15,233 nucleotides of DNA from Myxococcales bacterium (GTDB taxonomy: Bacteria; Myxococcota_C; UBA6777). The stretch lies in contig JALTMC010000343.1 in assembly GCA_027005175.1 (NCBI GenBank), positions 3,609-18,841 on the forward strand. The letters are read 5' to 3'. The notes below the pieces were generated by a model, which ran no database searches, was not told where the DNA came from, and was given only the letters and a program-made list of their open reading frames with translations. The translations under genes were made by a program, and so were the position numbers. Of this stretch, positions 1 through 7,752 are shown piece by piece (within the stretch, counting starts at the first letter, position 1; each line of letters opens with the position of its first letter).

Positions 1-994
1 CTGCATCGACGGCCACACCGATCGAGTGCCTCCCCACATCGGTATAACGCCCGACCGTTTTTCCGGTGGAGCTGAGCCTCACCACCATTTTGGTTTCCCT
101 TTTTCCAATATGCGAGCAAGGCACCCAGACATGACCATTGCCATCCACAGCAACACCACGTGGGCGAGCACCCAGGGGAATACAGCCCAGGCTAGATCCC
201 GAATTTGAAAACCGCAGCAAACAACTCCCTGGCCAGTTCGCTGACCACACTTGACCATTGGCGTCTGTGGCAATGCCATAGGCACCAGGTGCAGGATACC
301 GACCCAAGACCTTGCCAGCAGAGTTGAGCTTGGTCAGCGTATTGGAGTTGTCCCACTTGCAGTTATTGACCACCCAGATGTTATTTTTGATATCAGCAAC
401 AGCACCGTAAGGACAGGGCACATTTCGGACAGTCAGAAGGATGTCACCGGTTTTGCCGTCAATTTTGGTCATGGTATTCGACTTCCAAGCCCCTGCCCAA
501 ACATTGCCGTCGAGGTCAACAGTAATCGCTCGGGGAATGCTGCCTATCTTGATCACTTTTTTGAGCTTGCCTTGCATCGAGATCCAGACAATCTCAGTAC
601 CACCGCGCAATCCCACCCACACATGACCGTTGGCATCCACAGTGGTCCGAGATGGATTACTCTTTCTGCGAATGGAGTCGAGCTTAAAGGTCCAGTTGAT
701 CTTTCCTGTTTTGGTGTCGAGCTGCGTCACAGTATTGGAGTTGGAGTTCGGGATGTAGATAAAAGGAGTTTGTGCCACTTTCGGAGGATTTTTGATCAAT
801 TGGATCTGGCCATTCACTGCCGTCCAAGTCACATTTTTTTGACTTGTCAGTGCAGCCCAATCCGGAGTATCCGTCCAAGTTTTGGTTTGAGGTGCGGCCC
901 AAACCACTTCAGCAAAAGACAAAAGGAAGAAGAACCCCAAAAAGATCGTACCCGATGGAAGAGACTCTATGCCGTAGAATCGTTTGAGAACCAT
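1..994 (-). CDS. Secreted seven-bladed-propeller (NHL/Vgb-like) protein, C-terminus cut by window edge
   Basis: The reverse strand is open from ATG 994 to the window edge (331 codons, no stop). AAGGAG at 1003-1008 lies 8 bases before the ATG. The product starts with a signal peptide (hydrophobic residues about 17-33, likely cut after V-W-A-A). It continues with a beta-propeller whose blades carry recurring W-V/W-A cores, for example G-H-V-W-V-G-L, G-N-V-W-A-G-A-W and N-N-I-W-V-V-N. Six blades are visible before the sequence is cut. It is a close paralogue of the divergent gene at 1260, sharing the W-T-D-x-P-D-W entry motif and blade order. The fold resembles virginiamycin B lyase and NHL proteins, but enzyme function cannot be assumed; an extracellular binding role is more likely. 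Whether it also has the MopE motifs and cysteine-rich tail of its paralogue is unknown because the 3' end lies outside. Confidence 0.85.
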   Translation of the reverse strand, partial: MVLKRFYGIESLPSGTIFLGFFFLLSFAEVVWAAPQTKTWTDTPDWAALTSQKNVTWTAVNGQIQLIKNPPKVAQTPFIYIPNSNSNTVTQLDTKTGKINWTFKLDSIRRKSNPSRTTVDANGHVWVGLRGGTEIVWISMQGKLKKVIKIGSIPRAITVDLDGNVWAGAWKSNTMTKIDGKTGDILLTVRNVPCPYGAVADIKNNIWVVNNCKWDNSNTLTKLNSAGKVLGRYPAPGAYGIATDANGQVWSANWPGSCLLRFSNSGSSLGCIPLGARPRGVAVDGNGHVWVPCSHIGKRETKMVVRLSSTGKTVGRYTDVGRHSIGVAVDA

Positions 995-1047
995 CACTGT
1001 TGCTCCTTGCGTAACCTGGATAACTCGAAACCAAATCCAATGGAGAG

Positions 1048-1076
1048 ACTATAAGAGAATTTCTCTTTTGCGTCGA
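1048..1076 (-). promoter_or_regulatory. Candidate sigma70-type promoter with internal dyad, for the minus-strand propeller gene
   Basis: Read on the minus strand, TCGACG (1071-1076, 4 of 6 to the -35 consensus) is followed after 17 bases by TATAGT (1048-1053, 5 of 6 to the -10). Transcription would start near 1041, leaving a leader of about 47 bases. A dyad AAGAGAA-T-TTCTCTT at 1053-1067 fills most of the spacer and touches the -10, a position where a repressor could act. The operator role is inference. Confidence 0.35.
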
Positions 1077-1097
1077 GGGCCTGACATGAATCTCAAC

Positions 1098-1126
1098 TTG
1101 ACACACTGGGCCAGACATCATACGCT
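1098..1126 (+). promoter_or_regulatory. Candidate promoter for the plus-strand propeller gene
   Basis: TTGACA at 1098-1103 is followed after 17 bases by TACGCT at 1121-1126, a weak -10. Transcription would start near 1133. The first in-frame ATG (1137) would then be almost leaderless, while the ATG at 1260 has a leader of roughly 125 bases and a ribosome-binding site. The two divergent genes therefore appear to share a compact regulatory region. Confidence 0.35.
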
Positions 1127-1259
1127 ACCTTAAGTAATGAGGGTTTTGTTCCGTCCTGAAAGAGAAGAGTTGAGGGCTTGCCCGCTCTCTAAGAAACCAT
1201 TGGGACAGCACACCATAAGCATCATCATTCCGTTTATAAGTTCGAGGATCAATTTCACA

Positions 1260-3875
1260 ATGGGTGTCCATCCTCTGTACCCCTATCCATCCAATGTGCG
1301 CAGACTGCTGCGAACCTCTTGTTTGATTTTCATCATGGCATTGTGGATTCTCATCATGGTGCTGTGGTCAATTGCCTCGGCTCAGACCGGTGTGACGTTT
1401 GGCGGTGGACGAAGAAAAGTCTGGACTGACCAGCCCGACTGGAAAAGCGGCTACAAACAAACCCGTGTCACATCTTCCAAAGTGCCCGGACAGATCCAGT
1501 TGGACCTCTCACAGCCTGTCAAGATCTTTGCAACTCCTTATCTCTATGTCCCGAACTCCGCCTCCAACACTTTGACACAAATCGACACCCAAACGGGAAA
1601 GAAACTTTGGAGTATCTCCCTTCAGAGCGCTGCCATTGATGGAGACCCATCAAGAACAACGGTTGATGTGAATGGCAATGTCTGGGTCGGGTTGCGACGC
1701 AGCAACAAAGTCATCCTGGTGAGCAAAGCAGGCAAGATACTCAAAGAGGTCGTAACGGGGGGAGTACCGCGAGCCATCACTGTTGACCTCACAGGCAACA
1801 TTTGGGTAGGAAACTGGGCCAGCAATACCATGGTCCAACTGGATGGCTCTTCGGGCAAGATACTCAAGACCTTACCTGTCCCCTGTGCTTATGGTGCCAC
1901 AACCGACATTCACGGAAACATCTGGGTGGTCAACCGTTGCCGCCAACAAACCATTACGAAGCTAAGTGGCAAAGGACAGATCCTCGGAGTCTATCCCGCC
2001 AAACAAGGATACGGCATCGCCACAGATGCCAAAGGTCAGATATGGGTTGCACATTACGAAAAGGGCTGTGTCTACCGCTTCAGCAACCGTGGCAAAAATC
2101 TCGGGTGTATCAAGCTGGGTCAGGGCTGTACCCATGCGAGAGGTGTCGCTGTTGATGGTCAGGAAAATATCTGGGTGGTTTGCTCCAACAAACCGCTGCT
2201 GTTTAAACTCAACAGCTCCGGTAAGGTGTTGGGGTATACGAGAAGAATTGGTGGCACATGTGTTGGATTGGCAGTCGATGCCAACAACTTCATCTGGGTG
2301 ATCTCACGCACAGACAATACCGCAACCAAAGTGAACACCAAAACAATGAAGACCGTTGGCACATACTCCACTCACGGTCTCGGCCCCTACACCTATTCCG
2401 ACATGACTGGCTTTCAATTCCAGCGCGTGGCTCGAAGTACACAAGGCACGTGGCGAGCCGTTCACTCCTCACCCTGTGTTGCCAAGTGGAAAAAGATCTA
2501 CTGGAACGGCAGAACCCCTCATGGCAGCTCTATTATCATTCGCGCCCGAACAGCTCCCACACGCTCCGCTCTGGAAACGTCCAAATGGTCGCCACCACTT
2601 CGCAGCGGCATCGACCCCAAACTTACCAACAACCCCTGGATCGAGATCGAAGTGAAGCTGAGAACCTTCGATCGCAATGTAACACCTGCCGTTACCGACC
2701 TGACTGTGGAATACGACTCTGTAGGCACTGAAACGTGCAATGGTGCAGACGATGATTGCGACGGCATCATCGACAATATCCCCGGATCGAACCAACCCTT
2801 GCTAAAGTCATGCAAAAATGCCTGCGGCAAAGGTGTCCATGTTTGTTCCGGTGGCCAATGGAGAACATGCACTGCTCCACAACCTGGTGAGGAAACCTGT
2901 AACGGTCGAGATGACGACTGTGACGGCCAAACAGACGAAGCCGCAACATGCAAAGATACTCTGGTCTGTGTTGGTGGAGCTTGTGTAACAACTTGCAAAC
3001 CGAACTGTCCCACAGGGACAACATGCAAGAACATTAAGGGCAACGATGTTTGTGTTGGCACAGGAGATTGCAAGACTCTCGTCAAAGAGTGCACCAAGAA
3101 CAAACAAGTCTGTCGCAACGGTCGATGCGTCGATCCCTGTGCAGGGGTTGTATGCAAAAATGGAACATTTTGTGTGAGCGGGTCCTGCCAAAAAAAGACA
3201 TGCTTTGCCACCCCGTTCAAGTGCTCTGATGGGCAGATCTGCAAGGACGACAAGTGCATCCCTGACCCGTGCAAGAATGCAGGTTGCGACGCCAATCAAG
3301 CATGCAAGAATGGCAAATGTGTCACCAGTTGCGCCAAAGTAAAGTGCGGCCTAGGAAGGTCTTGTAAGAATGGTTCCTGTGAAAAAGACCCATGTGCCGA
3401 TGTCCTCTGCCCTCCCGGTGGTATTTGCTCACGAGGGAAATGCTACAAAGATCCTTGCCAGACGATCTCTTGCCCCAACGGACAGGTATGCATCGGAGAT
3501 TCATGCAAAGCAGATCCATGCATCGGAGTCCAATGCCCGAAACAACAGATTTGTCTGCCACCCTATGGAGATTGTTACCGTCAACCCTATGGAAGAGCAC
3601 CAACACAAGAATACATCGTACCACCGGATGGCATCGCATGGAGTCCTCCCACGTATGATGGCAGTCTACCACCGGAACCAGGAACTCCGAACACAAAAGA
3701 AGACAAAGCACTCACCTGGCCTCTTCCGGACCAAGGATCTTCCACCACGCCCAAGGCCGTGGGATGCAACTGTGCAGGCTCCATCACGAGCGGCGCTTTC
3801 CCCATCTTCCTGCTCTTCTTCCTCATCTTCCTAGGCTATCTACTACTTGTCCAACACGAAACGGAAGAATCCTGA
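1260..3875 (+). CDS. Secreted propeller / MopE-motif / cysteine-rich surface protein with C-terminal membrane anchor
   Basis: 871 residues from ATG 1260, chosen because AGGA (1245-1248) precedes it and a signal peptide follows (R-R-L-L-R-T then a long hydrophobic run ending S-I-A-S-A-Q). The frame is open back to ATG 1137, which has no ribosome-binding site. Domains: a seven-bladed propeller at about residues 90-370, each blade with an I-W-V core; a beta-sandwich-like region at about 380-488; two MopE-like motifs E-T-C-N-G-x-D-D-D-C-D-G at about 491-506 and 544-559; about 200 residues of short cysteine modules of the type D-P-C-x-x-V-x-C-x-x-G-x-x-C; a proline-rich linker; and a tail with C-N-C followed by a membrane helix at about 846-864. 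The tail resembles MYXO-CTERM sorting signals, but its end is acidic (H-E-T-E-E-S) rather than arginine-rich. A cell-surface metal- or ligand-binding adhesin is a reasonable inference; the ligand is unknown. Confidence 0.85.
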   Translation: MGVHPLYPYPSNVRRLLRTSCLIFIMALWILIMVLWSIASAQTGVTFGGGRRKVWTDQPDWKSGYKQTRVTSSKVPGQIQLDLSQPVKIFATPYLYVPNSASNTLTQIDTQTGKKLWSISLQSAAIDGDPSRTTVDVNGNVWVGLRRSNKVILVSKAGKILKEVVTGGVPRAITVDLTGNIWVGNWASNTMVQLDGSSGKILKTLPVPCAYGATTDIHGNIWVVNRCRQQTITKLSGKGQILGVYPAKQGYGIATDAKGQIWVAHYEKGCVYRFSNRGKNLGCIKLGQGCTHARGVAVDGQENIWVVCSNKPLLFKLNSSGKVLGYTRRIGGTCVGLAVDANNFIWVISRTDNTATKVNTKTMKTVGTYSTHGLGPYTYSDMTGFQFQRVARSTQGTWRAVHSSPCVAKWKKIYWNGRTPHGSSIIIRARTAPTRSALETSKWSPPLRSGIDPKLTNNPWIEIEVKLRTFDRNVTPAVTDLTVEYDSVGTETCNGADDDCDGIIDNIPGSNQPLLKSCKNACGKGVHVCSGGQWRTCTAPQPGEETCNGRDDDCDGQTDEAATCKDTLVCVGGACVTTCKPNCPTGTTCKNIKGNDVCVGTGDCKTLVKECTKNKQVCRNGRCVDPCAGVVCKNGTFCVSGSCQKKTCFATPFKCSDGQICKDDKCIPDPCKNAGCDANQACKNGKCVTSCAKVKCGLGRSCKNGSCEKDPCADVLCPPGGICSRGKCYKDPCQTISCPNGQVCIGDSCKADPCIGVQCPKQQICLPPYGDCYRQPYGRAPTQEYIVPPDGIAWSPPTYDGSLPPEPGTPNTKEDKALTWPLPDQGSSTTPKAVGCNCAGSITSGAFPIFLLFFLIFLGYLLLVQHETEES

Positions 3876-4034
3876 CTTATCGACACAACCACCCTTATCG
3901 AGGTAAATCCCCAAGAAAACCCCATCTCTGCTCTATTTGATAGCAATCTGCGTGGTCCAGACACTGAAATGTGACCATGACTTGAGAAGTCAGCGACCTG
4001 CCCTGCTTTCCTCCGATTCTTCCTGATGTAACCC

Positions 4035-4064
4035 TTGACAATACAAGATAAACTCTGATATTTG
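4035..4064 (+). promoter_or_regulatory. Candidate promoter of the cysteine-rich lipoprotein gene
   Basis: A perfect TTGACA (4035-4040) is followed after 18 bases by TATTTG (4059-4064). It lies in the 283-bp gap after the propeller gene and about 95 bases upstream of the lipoprotein start. No convincing terminator is visible in the gap: a small hairpin TGACTT-GAG-AAGTCA at 3978-3992 lacks a T-run. A second AT-rich -10-like stretch (TATATA) lies just before the ribosome-binding site. Confidence 0.4.
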
Positions 4065-4158
4065 AACATGATATCCCTCGCCGTTTTTCGTATGGAAAAG
4101 CAGGTCTCCATTCTTATCACTTTGTTTGTGTTATCGTATATATCGTAGGAGTTTCTTG

Positions 4159-6720
4159 ATGAATACTGTGTTTCGACTGTGTTGCAAATGGTCTCTGTTA
4201 CTGCTCCTTAGCAGTGGCTTTATCCTGGCCTGTAGTGGCTCCAAAGATGAGTGTCAGTCCACAGGGGATTGCAAAAAATCAAAGGGTTCAAACTACATCT
4301 GTTCCATCAAACCGGAAGGAAAAAAGTGTGTCGTCAAGACCGTATCTGGCGGCTGTACTCCAAAATGTACAGGCACACAAAAGTGTGTCGGCGGTCAATG
4401 TGTCAGTTGCAAAGACGACACGGATTGTGCAGCCACTGAAAACTGTATCAGTGGCTCTTGTACAAAGAAAACCACTGGAGGCTGTAGCCCACTGTGTGCA
4501 ACCGGCGAAAAGTGTGTAGGCAACAAATGTGTCCAATGTGCCGCAGATACCGACTGCAAAACAGGAGAGAAATGCACAGCAAACAAGTGTGTCCCTCCGG
4601 TTGGAGGCTGTAACCCCCCCTGCACAGGCACAGACAAGTGCTTCCAGAACCAGTGTGTCCAATGTGCCTCCGACACCGACTGCAAAACAGGAGAGACCTG
4701 TACCTCCAACAAATGCGTTGCAAAGCCAGCTTGTAACCCTGCCTGTAAGGTAGGTGAGAGATGTGTCAATAGTAAGTGTGTCCAGTGTACGAAAAACGAG
4801 GAATGCAAAGCCACTGAAGTTTGTAACGCCACCACAGGTAAGTGTGATCCCAAACCAGTAGGAGGCTGTACACCGGCCTGCCCATCCAATCAAAAATGTG
4901 TCAACAATCAATGTGTTCCCAAAGGATGCACACAGAACTCTGATTGCGCCGCTGATGAAACTTGCGACACCGCAACCTCCCAATGCAAAAAGAAGCCAAC
5001 GGGTTGTAATCCAGCCTGTCGTTCTGGTGAGAAATGTGTGAACAATCAGTGCGTTCAATGTACGAGCAATGGCGACTGTGCCGCCAGCGAGAAATGTAGC
5101 GCAGGCAAGTGTGTCCCCAACACCATTCAATGCAACCCTGCCTGTCAGTCCGGAGAAAAATGTGTTGCGGGTAAATGTGTCCAGTGCTCTTCAAACAGCG
5201 ACTGTCCATCCGGCCAGAACTGTACCAATGGCAGGTGCACCAAGAAAACAGCCTGCACCTCCAACGCAAATTGTACTGCAGGATTAATCTGTGTGAACAA
5301 TACCTGTGTCTCTCCTGCCGGCTCTGCTTGTACAACAACCAGAAGATGCCCCTCTGGCTATCAATGTCTGGGTATCCCTGGTAACAAATCGGTTTGCTTC
5401 CAAGACTGTGGAACGGTTCCCACAGCCTGTGCTGGAAATACTGTTGACGGACGCACAAGCTGCCTCACCGTTGGAACCAACAGCACGACCAACCAGCCCA
5501 TTCGAGTGTGTCTGAAGCTCAACAAAAAGAACGACAGTTGTGGAGCCCCCACATGGACTACCACAGGCCAAGCATTCTGTGATAGCAGTGGAACTCCACC
5601 GCTCTACTGTAACAAAGCCAACAAGTGCACAGAGTATCTCTACCGCAAAAAAGTGGGCGAAACTTGCAACAAAGCAAACGACACCAAGGAGCCTCGATAC
5701 TTGTGTGACCCAAAGCTCAGCCTGGTTTGTCTTGAAAAAACAGGTAAGTGTGTCAAAGCTGCGACTGCCAAAGAAGGTCAGGCTTGTGATGCACAAGGAA
5801 CCACCCTCGGAACTCCCACCGTCTGTGACTCCTCCGTAAAAGGCTTAATTTGCGTCACCTTTCCGGGAAGCATCGCACGCTGTCAGCTTCGTTGTGATCC
5901 AACAAAAGCAGGCCAGTGTTCGCACAATAGCAACCTCACCTGTTGGAAGATCTTCACCGATGGTGGTGGAATGTGCTTTGACCTGACCTGTACCAAAGAC
6001 TCAGAGTGTGCCTTCAGCAACTACAAGTGTCAAAAGAATCCATTGCAGGGTGCCACAGGCTTAGTTTGCTGGCCGCAACCGGCGACAGGGCCAAAAGCTT
6101 ATGCTGAAGCTTGTAGCAACCCTGTCTCTACCAAAGGCTGCAAAGCAGGAACAACCTGCTTCTTAACCAATGGTGAAAATGGCTTCTGCTCCAACGATTG
6201 CACCAGCACAACATGTGGTTCAGCAAAAGACGCCACAGGCAAAACCCTCACCGCAAAATGTGAGTCCTATGGAACAGGTACAAGAGCCTTCAAACGGTGT
6301 GTCTTCCCCTGTGGTGGAACAGGTCAAACCTGTCCCAAAGAGCTTCCACACTGCCAAAACACGACGAACTCTTCGAATACCTGCTCCAAGATTTGCACCG
6401 CGACACCACTCGCAGGCCCCAAGGACTTTGGTGCCATTTGTAAAACTCCAGCTTCTACCGATGGATGCAAGAAAGGTATGTTCTGCTTGCAATCTTCCGG
6501 AGCTGCCAAAGGATACTGTTCTAGAGATTGTACCAATGACAACAAGTGCCCCACCTTTAAAGACAGCACAGGCAAATCTTTTACCCCAACCTGTACAGGC
6601 AACTTAGTCGCTTGCAACGCAAAGATCTGTATTGTCTCCTGCAACCAACCCGGCCAAACCTGCCCAGCGGGTACAACCTGCCAAACCCTCGGCACAACCA
6701 AATACTGTCTCGCCCCGTAA
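4159..6720 (+). CDS. Giant cysteine-rich tandem-repeat lipoprotein
   Basis: 853 residues from ATG 4159, which has AGGAG at 4147-4151 with a 7-base spacer; the longer in-frame start at 4126 has no such site and would spoil the signal peptide. The N-terminus is a lipoprotein signal with lipobox I-L-A-C, so Cys25 should be lipidated; Ser at +2 fits outer-membrane delivery. Residues 66 to about 365 hold seven modules of 41-46 residues of the form C-x-P-x-C-x-x-G-x-x-C-V-x-x-x-C-V-Q-C-x-x-x-x-D-C. The C-terminal half has longer cysteine modules, including two related copies (about 644-735 and 751-850) sharing S-T-x-G-C-K-x-G and C-S-x-D-C-T. Such proteins are frequent in deltaproteobacterial genomes but have no assigned activity. 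A disulfide-rich surface or stalk protein is inferred. The last 58 bases are duplicated immediately downstream. Confidence 0.85.
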   Translation: MNTVFRLCCKWSLLLLLSSGFILACSGSKDECQSTGDCKKSKGSNYICSIKPEGKKCVVKTVSGGCTPKCTGTQKCVGGQCVSCKDDTDCAATENCISGSCTKKTTGGCSPLCATGEKCVGNKCVQCAADTDCKTGEKCTANKCVPPVGGCNPPCTGTDKCFQNQCVQCASDTDCKTGETCTSNKCVAKPACNPACKVGERCVNSKCVQCTKNEECKATEVCNATTGKCDPKPVGGCTPACPSNQKCVNNQCVPKGCTQNSDCAADETCDTATSQCKKKPTGCNPACRSGEKCVNNQCVQCTSNGDCAASEKCSAGKCVPNTIQCNPACQSGEKCVAGKCVQCSSNSDCPSGQNCTNGRCTKKTACTSNANCTAGLICVNNTCVSPAGSACTTTRRCPSGYQCLGIPGNKSVCFQDCGTVPTACAGNTVDGRTSCLTVGTNSTTNQPIRVCLKLNKKNDSCGAPTWTTTGQAFCDSSGTPPLYCNKANKCTEYLYRKKVGETCNKANDTKEPRYLCDPKLSLVCLEKTGKCVKAATAKEGQACDAQGTTLGTPTVCDSSVKGLICVTFPGSIARCQLRCDPTKAGQCSHNSNLTCWKIFTDGGGMCFDLTCTKDSECAFSNYKCQKNPLQGATGLVCWPQPATGPKAYAEACSNPVSTKGCKAGTTCFLTNGENGFCSNDCTSTTCGSAKDATGKTLTAKCESYGTGTRAFKRCVFPCGGTGQTCPKELPHCQNTTNSSNTCSKICTATPLAGPKDFGAICKTPASTDGCKKGMFCLQSSGAAKGYCSRDCTNDNKCPTFKDSTGKSFTPTCTGNLVACNAKICIVSCNQPGQTCPAGTTCQTLGTTKYCLAP
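4354..5253 (+). repeat. Intragenic tandem repeat, seven units of about 123-138 bp
   Basis: Seven imperfect units encode the cysteine modules of the lipoprotein. They begin near codons 66, 109, 151, 192, 237, 283 and 325. All spacings are multiples of three, so unit gain or loss would keep the frame. Third-position differences between units indicate that the array is not recent. Confidence 0.75.
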
Positions 6721-6778
6721 CCCAGCGGGTACAACCTGCCAAACCCTCGGCACAACCAAATATTGTCTCGCCCTGTAA
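6663..6778 (+). repeat. 58-bp tandem duplication of the lipoprotein gene's 3' end
   Basis: Copy 1 (6663-6720) covers the last 18 codons and stop of the lipoprotein. Copy 2 (6721-6778) follows directly and differs at two positions (C to T). The unit length is not a multiple of three, so copy 2 sits in another frame behind the stop and is not translated with the gene. It forms the boundary with the truncated integrase. Confidence 0.9.
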
Positions 6779-6806
6779 TCCCGAAAAACAAAGCCTCCCC
6801 CCCCCG

Positions 6807-7061
6807 AACCTCCCGAAACAAAAACAAAAGATCCGAAAATGCTTGGTTCTGGGTCGGTGCACTCACACGCCGGTCAACGGCAAGGTATGTGAGAAGATCC
6901 TGGACATATTCCCGATTCCAATCGTTGGCACTGGATTCAGGGTAATGGTTCATAAACCGTTTGAGCCATGGAAGGTAGCTCTTCTCTGTTTTACGCGCCA
7001 TATGTTTCCGACGCAACACACGACGAGTTTGGTCGATCACTTCTTGAAAATCGGCTTTCAT
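6807..7061 (-). pseudogene. intI: Integron integrase, N-terminal fragment only
   Basis: ATG 7061 (minus) is preceded by GGAGG with a short spacer. The first 85 residues match the N-terminal SAM-like domain of integron tyrosine recombinases: R-R-V-L-R-R-K-H, T-E-K-S-Y-L-P-W-L-K-R-F, Y-L-A-V-D-R-R-V and the very typical T-Q-N-Q-A-F-S-D-L-L-F-L-F-R-E-V. After about residue 85 the frame runs into the reverse complement of the duplicated lipoprotein tail and stays open by chance to 6324. The catalytic domain with the Arg-His-Arg-Tyr residues (normally about 230 further residues) is absent. The gene points away from the cassettes, the normal layout of an integron. It should be inactive as a recombinase. 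Family assignment rests on motif recognition. Confidence 0.8.
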
Positions 7062-7180
7062 AACAACACCTCCATATCAGCTTGCAAAAGAAACGGACTG
7101 TCGTTGGTGCGAACTTTGCGAAAGAACATGCCAGCTCACAAAGGAAGGGTTGCTGTGGAGCAACCTCGTGGCTTACAGGC

Positions 7181-7307
7181 AAGATGTTTGGGGATTGCCC
7201 TGGGCCAAAGCCGAAGAGTTGGACCTACTGGAAGATTCTCGGGGCGAAAGTATGGGGGTTGCCTTGGAGCAAAGTCGAAGCGTTGAGCCTACTGAAGATC
7301 CCCGGGT
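7181..7307 (+). repeat. 64-bp tandem repeat, two units plus an earlier remnant
   Basis: Unit 1 is 7181-7244 and unit 2 is 7245-7307. They share TTGCC, C-AAAG-CGAAG, AGTTGGACCTACTG/CGTTGAGCCTACTG and GAAGAT blocks. A partial older unit (GGGTTGCTGTGGAGCAA) lies at 7147-7163. A 92-codon frame crosses the array, but it lacks a ribosome-binding site and I do not call it a gene. Confidence 0.55.
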
Positions 7308-7309
7308 CG

Positions 7310-7697
7310 AAAATGTGCACATGTAGACATTTTTTTCCCCCTAAACATGTGCACATCTAGCGGTTAATGTATACATGTAGCGGTTAAAAGGCTGGTCCCT
7401 CCACCGGCGATGTCTCCCTTAAAGCATGAGAATACCAGGTTGCCCGATCTCAAAAATGTTCACATGTAGACATTTTTTCTGGCTCTTCCAGCAGATCGAA
7501 AATGTCTACATCTGGCGGTTAATGTATACATGTAGCGGTTAAATGGCACCTTTCCCGTGGAAAAAATTTTCCTTGACAACCGTTGTTGGATATCCCACAC
7601 TTCAAAAATGTGCACATGTGGACATTTTGCATCCAATCGTTGGACACACCATGTTCAAAATTCGGACAGAAATGTACAGATGTAGACATTTCTGTCC
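7310..7697. repeat. Array of palindromes with an 18-bp ATGTnnACATGTnnACAT core and paired 20-mers
   Basis: Three 24-bp elements (7310-7333, 7453-7476, 7605-7628) have arms AAAATGT/ACATTTT around two fused TGTnnACA sites. A fourth (7664-7697) has perfect 12-bp arms GGACAGAAATGT/ACATTTCTGTCC and a variant core. Between them lie two tandem pairs of 20-mers ending in the block GCGGTTAA (7348-7367 with 7368-7387, and 7503-7522 with 7523-7542). The array fills the space between integrase start and first cassette. It resembles operator or iteron clusters; its role is unknown. Confidence 0.75.
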
Positions 7698-7745
7698 CTC
7701 ACTGCCTTTTGAGGTTAGTCCAACTCTTGGCAAGGTGAATAAGTA

Positions 7746-7752
7746 GTTATGT
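7746..7752 (+). other. attI/cassette-1 junction core GTTATGT
   Basis: GTTATGT is the reverse complement of the ACATAAC core that opens the attC after the transporter (8639-8645). This pairing between a cassette's first bases and its own R'' core defines integron cassettes, so recombination took place after the G at 7746. The attI site should lie directly upstream (about 7690-7746), unusually far (about 690 bp) from the integrase start. Confidence 0.55.

Noticed and set aside
251-1054. 267-codon plus-strand open frame
   Set aside because: It is antisense to the left propeller gene, whose minus frame has a signal peptide, blade repeats and a ribosome-binding site.
1539-2365. Virginiamycin B lyase enzyme call for the propellers
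   Set aside because: Only the blade pattern is shared; the context is a large cysteine-rich surface protein and I cannot identify the lyase active site.
4288-5130. 280-codon minus-strand open frame
   Set aside because: A shadow of the repetitive cysteine-rich gene; repeats keep opposite frames open by chance.
6324-6806. C-terminal extension of the integrase frame
   Set aside because: It is the reverse complement of the lipoprotein gene and its duplicated tail, with no recombinase motifs.
7082-7360. 92-codon plus-strand open frame
   Set aside because: It crosses the tandem repeat, has no ribosome-binding site and ends inside the palindrome array.
7573-7601. TTGACA at 7573-7578 as the cassette promoter
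   Set aside because: No acceptable -10 lies 16-18 bases downstream.
7310-7697. CRISPR array
   Set aside because: Repeats are irregularly spaced palindromes of two types, with no uniform spacers and no cas genes.
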